64,000 bases of DNA, taken from positions 77,501 to 141,500 of the forward strand of contig JAWDGP010005286.1 of NCBI GenBank assembly GCA_033675545.1, given 5' to 3'. Origin of the DNA: Elysia crispata (Eukaryota; Mollusca; Gastropoda; Plakobranchidae). The notes below the pieces were generated by a model. It ran no database searches and was not told the origin of the DNA. It saw only the letters and a list, made by a program, of their open reading frames with translations. Shown here one piece after another: positions 57,901 through 64,000 of this stretch (position 1 is the first letter of the stretch; each line of letters opens with the position of its first letter). Made by a program: the position numbers and the translations under genes.

Positions 57901-60900
57901 TATCATTCGAGGAAAGAAAAAGTGAAGACGGATAAATCGTCTGGAAATAAATGGATGCAGGTTTTACACGGGTTGTTATCATTGTCTTGTATGACTTTCT
58001 ACAGAACTAAATTTACTTCCCTTGATATGTCTCTAACTATCTTGATACATCTTTCTTTGTGTCAGGTCTGATGTGATTTACTTCCCTTGATATGCATCTG
58101 AAGTGTTCATACATTTTCTCTGTGTCAGGTCTGCTGTGATTTACTTCCCTTGATATGTATCTGAAGTGTTCACACATTTTCTCTGTGTCAGGTCTGCTGT
58201 GATTTACTTCCCTTGATATGTATCTGAAGTGTTCACACATTTTCTCTGTGTCAGGTCTGCTGTGATTTACTTCCCTTGATATGTATCTGAAGTGTTCACA
58301 CATTTTCTGTGTGTCAGGTCTGCTGTGATTTACTTCCCTTGATATGTATCTGAAGTGTTCACACATTTTCTCTGTGTCGTGTCTGCTGTGATTTACTTCC
58401 CTTGATATGTATCTGAAGTGTTCACACATTTTCTCTGTGTCAGGTCTGCTGTGATTTACTTCCCTTGATATGTATCTGAAGTGTTCACACATTTTCTCTG
58501 TGTCAGGTCTGCTGTGATTTACTTCCCTTGATATGTATCTGAAGTGTTCACACATTTTCTCTGCCAGGTCTGCTGTGATTTACTTCCCTTGATATGTATC
58601 TGAAGTGTTCACACATTTTCTCTGTGTCAGGTCTGCTGTGATTTACTTCCCTTGATATGTATCTGAAGTGTTCACACATTTTCTCTGTGTCAGGTCTGCT
58701 GTGATTTACTTCCCTTGATATGTATCTGAAGTGTTCACACATTTTCTCTGTGTCAGGTCTGCTGTGATTTACTTCCCTTGATATGTATCTGAAGTGTTCA
58801 CACATTTTCTCTGCCAGGTCTGCTGTGATTTACTTCCCTTGATATGTATCTCAAGTGTTCACACATTTTCTCTGTGTCAGGTCTGCTGTGATTTACTTCC
58901 CTTGATATGCATCTGAAGTGTTCACACATTTTCTCTGTGTCAGGTCTGCTGTGATTTACTTCCCTTGATATGTATCTGAAGTGTTCACACATTTTCTCTG
59001 TGTCAGGTCTGCTGTGATTTACTTCCCTTGATATGTATCTGAAGTGTTCACACATTTTCTGTGTGTCAGGTCTGCTGTGATTTACTTCCCTTGATATGTA
59101 TCTGAAGTGTTCACACATTTTCTGTGTGTCAGGTCTGCTGTGATTTACTTCCCTTGATATGTATCTGAAGTGTTCACACATTTTCTCTGTGTCAGGTCTG
59201 CTGTGATTTACTTCCCTTGATATGTATCTGAAGTGTTCACACATCTTTCTCTGCCAGGTCTGCTGCGGGCAGCTCCAGGTCCATCTCCACCGCGCCCACC
59301 AGAGCTTCTAGGTCATACCGACCCAGCACGAAAGGTCGCAACCAGAGAGGGTCAAAGGTCAAAGAAAGTGGGACTTCCGCTAGAGGTCCAGCAAGAACTG
59401 AATCGCCACTTCCGCCATCTAGAGACCGGAAACCGTCTGCTACCTCACTGTCCAGTCTAGAAGAGGAGGATGTTGACGAGAGTGGGGAGGGAAGGAATGA
59501 AGGTAAATAAAGATACATGTCTCTTTAATCTGTTGACAAGAGTGGGGAGGGAAGGAATAAAGGTAGATAAAGATACATGTCTCTTTAATCTGTTGACAAG
59601 AGTAGAGAGAGAGGGAATGGAGGTAGACAAAGATACATGTCTCTTTAATCTGTTGACAAGAGTAGAGAGAGAGGGAATGGAGGTAGACAAAGATACATGT
59701 CTCTTTAATCTGTTGACAAGAGTAGAGAGAGAGGGAATGGAGGTAGACCAAGGATACATGTCTCTTTAATCTGTTGACAAGAGTGGGGAGGGAAGGAATG
59801 AAGGTAGATAAAGATACATGTCTCTTTAATCTGTTGACAAGAGTGGAGAGAGAGGGAATGGAGGAGAGTGGGGAGGGAAGGAATGAAGGTAGATAAAGAT
59901 ACATGTCTCTTTAATCTGTTGACAAGAGTGGGGAGGGAAGGAATGAAGGTAGATAAAGATACATGTCTCTTTAATCTGTTGACAAGAGTGGGGAGAGAGA
60001 GAGGGAATGGAGGAGAGTGGGGAGCGAAGGAATGAAGGTAGATAAAGATACATGTCTCTTTAATCTGTTGACAAGAGTAGAGAGAGAGAGTGGGAATGGA
60101 GGAGAGTGGGGAGGGAAGGAATGAAGGTAGATAAAGATACATGTCTCTTTAATCTGTTGACAAGAGTGGAGAGAGAGGGGGAATGGAGAAGAGTGGGGAG
60201 GGAAGGAATGAAGGTAGATAAAGATACATGTCTCTTTAATCTGTTGACAAGAGTGGAGAGAGAGAGGGAATGGAGGAGAGTGGGGAGGGAAGGAATGAAG
60301 GTAGATAAAGATACATGTCTCTTTAATCTGTTGACAAGAGTGGAGAGAGAGAGGGAATGGAGGAGAGTGGGGAGGGAAGGAATGAAGGTAGATAAAGATA
60401 CATGTCTCTTTAATCTGTTGACAAGAGTGGAGAGAGAGGGAATGGAGGAGAGTGGGGAGGGAAGGAATGAAGGTAGATAAAGATACATGTCTCTTTAATC
60501 TGTTGACAAGAGTGGAGAGAGAGGGGGAATGGAGGAGAGTGGGGAGGGAAGGAATGAAGGTAGATAAAGATACATGTCTCTTTAATCTGTTGACAAGAGT
60601 GGAGAGAGAGGGGGAATGGAGGAGAGTGGGGAGGGAAGGAATGAAGGTAGATAAAGATACATGTCTCTTTAATCTGTTGACAAGAGTGGAGAGAGAGGGG
60701 GAATGGAGGAGAGTGGGGAGGGAAGGAATGAAGGTAGATAAAGATACATGTCTCTTTAATCTGTTGACAAGAGTGGAGAGAGAGAGGGAATGAAGGTAGA
60801 TAAAGATACATGTCTCTTTAACCTGTTGACAAGAGTGGGGAGGGAGGGAATGGAGGTAGACAAAGATACATGTCTCTTTAATCTGTTGACAAGAGTGGGG

Positions 60901-63207
60901 AGGGAAGGAATGAAGGTAGATAAAGATACATGTCTCTTTAATCTGTTGACAAGAGTAGAGAGAGAGAGGGGGAATGGAGGAGAGTGGGGAGGGAAGGAAT
61001 GAAGGTAGATAAAGATACATGTCTCTTTAATCTGTTGACAAGAGTGGGGAGGGAGAGGGAATGGAGGAGAGAGGGGAGGGAAGTAATGAAGGTAGATAAA
61101 GATACATGTCTCTTTAATCTGTTGACAAGAGTGGGGAGGGAAGGAATGAAGGTAGATAAAGATACATGTCTCTTTAATCTGTTGACAAGAGTGGGGAGGG
61201 AAGGAATGAAGGTAGATAAAGATACATGTCTCTTTAATCTGTTGACAAGAGTGGGGAGGGAGAGAGAATGGAGGAGATTGGGGAGGGAAGGAATGAAGGT
61301 AGATAAAGATACATGTCTCTTTAATCTGTTGACAAGAGTGGGGAGAGAGGGAATGAAGGTAGATAAAGATACATGTCTCTTTAATCTGTTGACAAGAGTG
61401 GAGAGAGAGGGGGAATGGAGAAGAGTGGGGAGGGAAGGGGTGAAGGTAGATAAAGATACATGTCTCTTTAATCTGTTGACAAGAGTGGAGAGAGAGGGAA
61501 TGGAGGAGGGTGGGGAGGGAAGGAATGAAGGTAGATAAAGATACATGTCTCTTTAATCTGTTGACAAGAAGAGAGAGAGAGAGGGAATGGAGGAGAGTGG
61601 GGAGGGAAGGAATGAAGGTAGATAAAGATACATGTCTCTTTAATCTGTTGACAAGAGTGGGGAGAGAGGGAATGAAGGTAGATAAAGATACATGTCTCTT
61701 TAATCTGTGGACAAGAGTGGAGAGAGAGGGGGAATGGAGAAGAGTGGGGAGGGAAGGGGTGAAGGTAGATAAAGATACATGTCTCTTTAATCTGTTGACA
61801 AGAGTGGAGAGAGAGGGAATGGAGGAGGGTGGGGAGGGAAGGAATGAAGGTAGATAAAGATACATGTCTCTTTAATCTGTTGACAAGAGTGGGGAGAGAG
61901 AGGGAATGGAGGAGAGTGGGGAGGGAAGGAATGAAGCTAACGAAATAGATATACCGTCTGAATCCCCAGACCGAAGCCCAAGCAGAATGTAATATCGGTC
62001 TATCTGCTGATTGCCAACAGCGAAATGATAAGGATAGCCCATATCAAATCGAGGTGCTTGAATGTGTTTGGATTTTTAAACGAATGAGATGAATTGAAAA
62101 TTACGATAAAATGTATTTTTCAGACAAATAGGCCTATATTCAGACCAAGCAATCTAGATGTTTACTTTTAAAGCATAGCAAATTTTTGGTCTGATATTTA
62201 AATGTATTATTTTGCGGACGATTTATTATATCCAAGTTTTGATGTTCATAAAGATATCAAACCATCATGCCTTTTCTAATATTTTTCAGCTATTTCACAC
62301 TTGTAATGTTCAGAGTATTAGAAATAAAAGCAGTATAAAAAGCAGAAATTCCAAGCTCTCTTTAGGAAAATTGCGTTGACCCAAAAATTTCTCTGTTGCA
62401 AAACGTCTCATATTGTGGTGTCGCGACACATTTTGTTGGGCTCGAATATTTGATTTTTATTATTTCGTAGACGATTTATCATAATCCAAGTTTTGATGTT
62501 CATTAAGATATCTGCCGTCATACCTTTCCTTGAAATGTTTCCAGTTATTTAACTCTTGAAATGTTCAAAGTATTTTTTTTCCTCTCCACCCAGAAACTGG
62601 TGACAGGAAAGACGACAGGCCTCCCCTCGCCTCCCCGCGGTCTCCACGCCAGGCCGAAGCCACTGACCAAAACCAGCAGCAGGCGGAGAAAGACTTGACC
62701 CCAAGGGCGACCACTACGATAACGGTGGAAGAGGAAGAGGAAAGCAGGAAAGGATCAGACGACGAGGACGACGAACGGTCAAAAATGTCTGCCCGTGAGC
62801 CCGCCGTGTCGGATGAGCGGAGAGGCGTCCATGTTGGATACCGCCCCACCCACGGGGAGAGGGAGGGGGAGGGGGAGCAGGAGCAGGAGCGGCTCGGAGA
62901 TGGACACGGCGCGACCAGGCTGGGTCAGGGAATTCCCGATCAGTCCGGGAGTGGCCTGGAGACGTACACCCAACACACTGACCAACCCTCTCAGGACCGA
63001 GTTAAAGCTCAGGCGTCACCTAAAGAGTCCCCGCACGGGAAGACTGGACACACTGGCCAGGAGGCGGATTACACTAGAGCCGAGTCTCCTAAGTCAGTCC
63101 CGGCTACAAGCACGGCGAGTGACAAGGATGACGTGGAAGAGGTTGTACGCCTAGCGAAAACTCCAGGTGCGAACTTTACCTTGACTTCGTATAATGGTGT
63201 CAAATAA
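52160..63207 (+). CDS. Nine-exon gene of unrecognised family, 592 aa
   Basis: Exons: 52160-52269, 53464-53572, 55166-55218, 55629-55657, 56075-56218, 56655-56957, 57567-57738, 59258-59502, 62594-63207. All introns are GT-AG, and phases join without a break to 1,779 nt ending at TAA 63205. The ATG (CACCACCATGA) has a good Kozak context, and TTTCTCAG|AGCGC at 52097 suggests an upstream leader exon. I recognise no family. Exons 1-7 encode a compact-looking, Trp/Pro/His-rich region (PFNGRPWPRPSPISSVYDV, HSNWEHHKQCSLSVSQKFVP, NPNHHIQCQGHMDYDIVRWY, ERRYLNSIAKIYSVDNMR, EGDWEKYQRYLN). Exons 8-9 encode about 285 residues that are Ser/Arg- then Glu/Asp/Gln-rich and probably disordered. There is no signal peptide or membrane helix. 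Three introns carry junction-derived arrays. Confidence 0.82.
52250..53035 (+). repeat. 43-bp array built on the exon-1 donor junction
   Basis: The last 20 bases of exon 1, ATTGACAGAAAACTGGGAAG, with donor GTGAGGGGAGATTTTGTGG and three or four more bases, are repeated in tandem. Copies 1-5 (52250 to about 52,464) are almost identical to the true junction. The next ten or so diverge (ACTTGGTATGTGACAGGA in place of ACTGGGAAGGTGAGGGGA). The last three (about 52,910-53,035) form a homogeneous subfamily of the same length. The first copy is the one whose GT keeps the frame. Confidence 0.95.
53573..55165. other. Intron 2 of the 592-aa gene
   Basis: AT-rich intron with a CT microsatellite (54,859-54,906) and CT-rich sequence to 55,086. 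No other gene and no junction-derived repeat is seen. Confidence 0.7.
56264..56400. repeat. Imperfect tandem duplication in intron 5
   Basis: Two copies of about 80 bp share TTGTTTGGAAA, CTTGCGAT-TTGGACCT and ACAAATGGTTGTTTTT. They lie 45 bp or more from the splice sites and are unrelated to them. Confidence 0.7.
56958..57566. other. Intron 6 of the 592-aa gene
   Basis: Unique-looking intron of 609 bp; no repeat or other gene recognised. Confidence 0.7.
58013..59257 (+). repeat. 63-bp array built on the exon-8 acceptor junction
   Basis: About 19-20 tandem copies of a 63-bp unit hold CACATTTTCTCTGTGTCAG followed by GTCTGCTGTGATTTACTTCC. This mirrors the real acceptor, ACATCTTTCTCTGCCAG followed by exon GTCTGCTGCGGGCAGC. 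Two copies (near 58,555 and 58,803) carry CTCTGCCAG exactly as in the true site. The 63-bp length leaves an antisense frame open for up to 172 codons, which is an artefact. Confidence 0.96.
59470..61936 (+). repeat. 2.5-kb array built on the exon-8 donor junction
   Basis: The exon-8 end, GTTGACGAGAGTGGGGAGGG then AAGGAATGAAG, with donor GTAAATAAAGATACATGTCT, is repeated about 32 times as GTTGACAAGAGTGGGGAGGG, AAGGAATGAAG, GTAGATAAAGATACATGTCT, CTTTAATCT. The basic unit is 60 bp. Many copies are about 85-90 bp because GAGAGAGGGAATGGAGGAG is inserted before a second GAGTGGGGAGGG. Unit lengths divisible by three create antisense frames of up to 369 codons, not genes. Confidence 0.96.
61937..62593. 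other. Distal part of intron 8
   Basis: AT-rich sequence up to the exon-9 acceptor CTCCACCCAG. Two related stretches, ATTATTTTGCGGACGATTTA near 62,204 and a similar one near 62,458, each followed by TCCAAGTTTTGATGTTCAT, indicate an old duplication of about 100 bp. Confidence 0.7.
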
Positions 63208-63423
63208 AATGTCTTACAGATTAATGTAAGACTTCGGGTCAGATTACCAGGAGGTATGGGACCAAATTCTTGATTAAAGATTATGACAGATCTCGTTGTT
63301 TTGGAAATGGCAATCTCCATATTTTCGTTCAACTACTGAGTGTGGAACTGTGCGATATCCATCGGACGATGCTGACAATATTCTTGCTCAGAACGTCAGT
63401 TTGCGGGAGATTCAACAGTAATG

Positions 63424-63436
63424 AATAAAGAATAAA
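63424..63436 (+). terminator. Poly(A) signals of the 592-aa gene
   Basis: Two AATAAA hexamers lie at 63424 and 63431, about 220 bp after the stop. Another AATAAA overlaps the stop codon itself (63203-63208). The paired downstream signals seem the likelier ones. Confidence 0.55.
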
Positions 63437-63832
63437 AATATCTGTCAACCTCTGATTTATTGCGGTAGTAACAAACCTTATTTATCTTCTACGGTGAAGA
63501 GCTAAGTATATGGATTCCATTTTATTTACCTATGCAGTGATTTTGGCCTCCACGCTCTATACACGCAACATAAATCTTTACCTGAAAGTTCTAATCTCGA
63601 GGTTGTAAATCCCGCGAAAGCTGTTCTGTAACGTGTAATTCCGGGGCAATAACTGTCATCGCAGGCCTTTTGTTATTTGTTAACGCAATGCTCTCAGGGG
63701 CAGGTTACTCGTTTGTTGAATCAAGAATAGCCTCAAGGAGCTCTTGAGCGTCCATGGAAACAAAATGAGAGTCCGTTATCGATAAAGCAATGATATTGAA
63801 TTTTCTGCTTCTTGAATTTCATAACGGCTTCT

Positions 63833-63837
<5 letters not shown>

Positions 63838-63906
<69 letters not shown>

Positions 63907-63960
63907 ACAGACAAACAGACAGACAGACAGACAGAGACAGAGACACAGAGAGAGAGAGTG

Positions 63961-64000
<40 letters not shown>
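63838..64000. repeat. (GA)n(ACAG)n(GA)n microsatellite at the window edge
   Basis: Pure GA (63,838-63,901), GACA tetramers to about 63,933, then GA again to the end of the window, where it is cut off. Confidence 0.95.

Noticed and set aside
58037-59244. Antisense frames with repeated CEHFRYISREVNHSRPDT
   Set aside because: Product of the 63-bp acceptor-derived array. The sense strand explains it as a repeated splice junction.
59440-61865. Antisense frames up to 369 codons with the motif VNRLKRHVSLST
   Set aside because: The donor-derived array has mostly unit lengths divisible by three, so it is open by construction. It lies within an intron of the sense gene.

Overview
The window is animal nuclear DNA. 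Spliced genes with GT-AG introns, canonical poly(A) signals and very dense microsatellites exclude a prokaryote. Two conserved genes can be read end to end (SMARCB1 and MMAB). Together with many AG/CT, AGT/ACT, AAT/ATT and GACA microsatellites and scattered AGATCTAGATCT tracts, this looks to me like a lophotrochozoan, most likely a gastropod mollusc. The taxon is an inference from memory of such genomes, not something proved here.

Layout. Bases 1-10,302 hold no gene I can support. They contain CT/GA microsatellites, a 35-bp minisatellite (4.07-4.72 kb) and a fold-back element with arms of about 260 bp (5.86-7.05 kb) whose loop carries a 30-bp minisatellite. At 10,303-14,301 lies a 4.0-kb DNA transposon with 42-bp terminal inverted repeats, subterminal copies of GACTTAGGCA, and a three-exon DDE-type transposase gene on the minus strand that has decayed. 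A 1.15-kb TAG/TCG trinucleotide array follows (15.03-16.19 kb). A two-exon gene for a PTB-domain protein lies at 16,771-18,871 (+), with a 350-bp TTC tract in its intron. A palindromic MITE (19.5-19.8 kb) and a tRNA-derived SINE (20.6 kb) precede SMARCB1 (31,293-23,747, minus, 10 exons, 384 aa). MMAB (33,795-39,889, plus, 9 exons, 247 aa) is head to head with it across 2.5 kb. From 40 to 52 kb the sequence is mostly microsatellite, with one possible short first exon at 44.4 kb. A nine-exon gene of unrecognised family (52,160-63,207, plus, 592 aa) fills the end.

The most striking observation concerns this last gene. Three of its eight introns carry tandem arrays whose repeat unit spans the adjacent exon-intron junction: the exon-1 donor (43-bp unit), the exon-8 acceptor (63-bp unit) and the exon-8 donor (60-bp and longer units). 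Each array thus offers a row of near-copies of a real splice site. In every case the site that keeps the reading frame is the outermost one, at the exon, and using a copy would soon meet a stop codon.

The host genes are not an operon and no shared pathway is implied. SMARCB1 is a chromatin-remodelling subunit, MMAB is a mitochondrial vitamin B12 enzyme, the PTB protein is a putative adaptor, and the last gene has no function I can assign.
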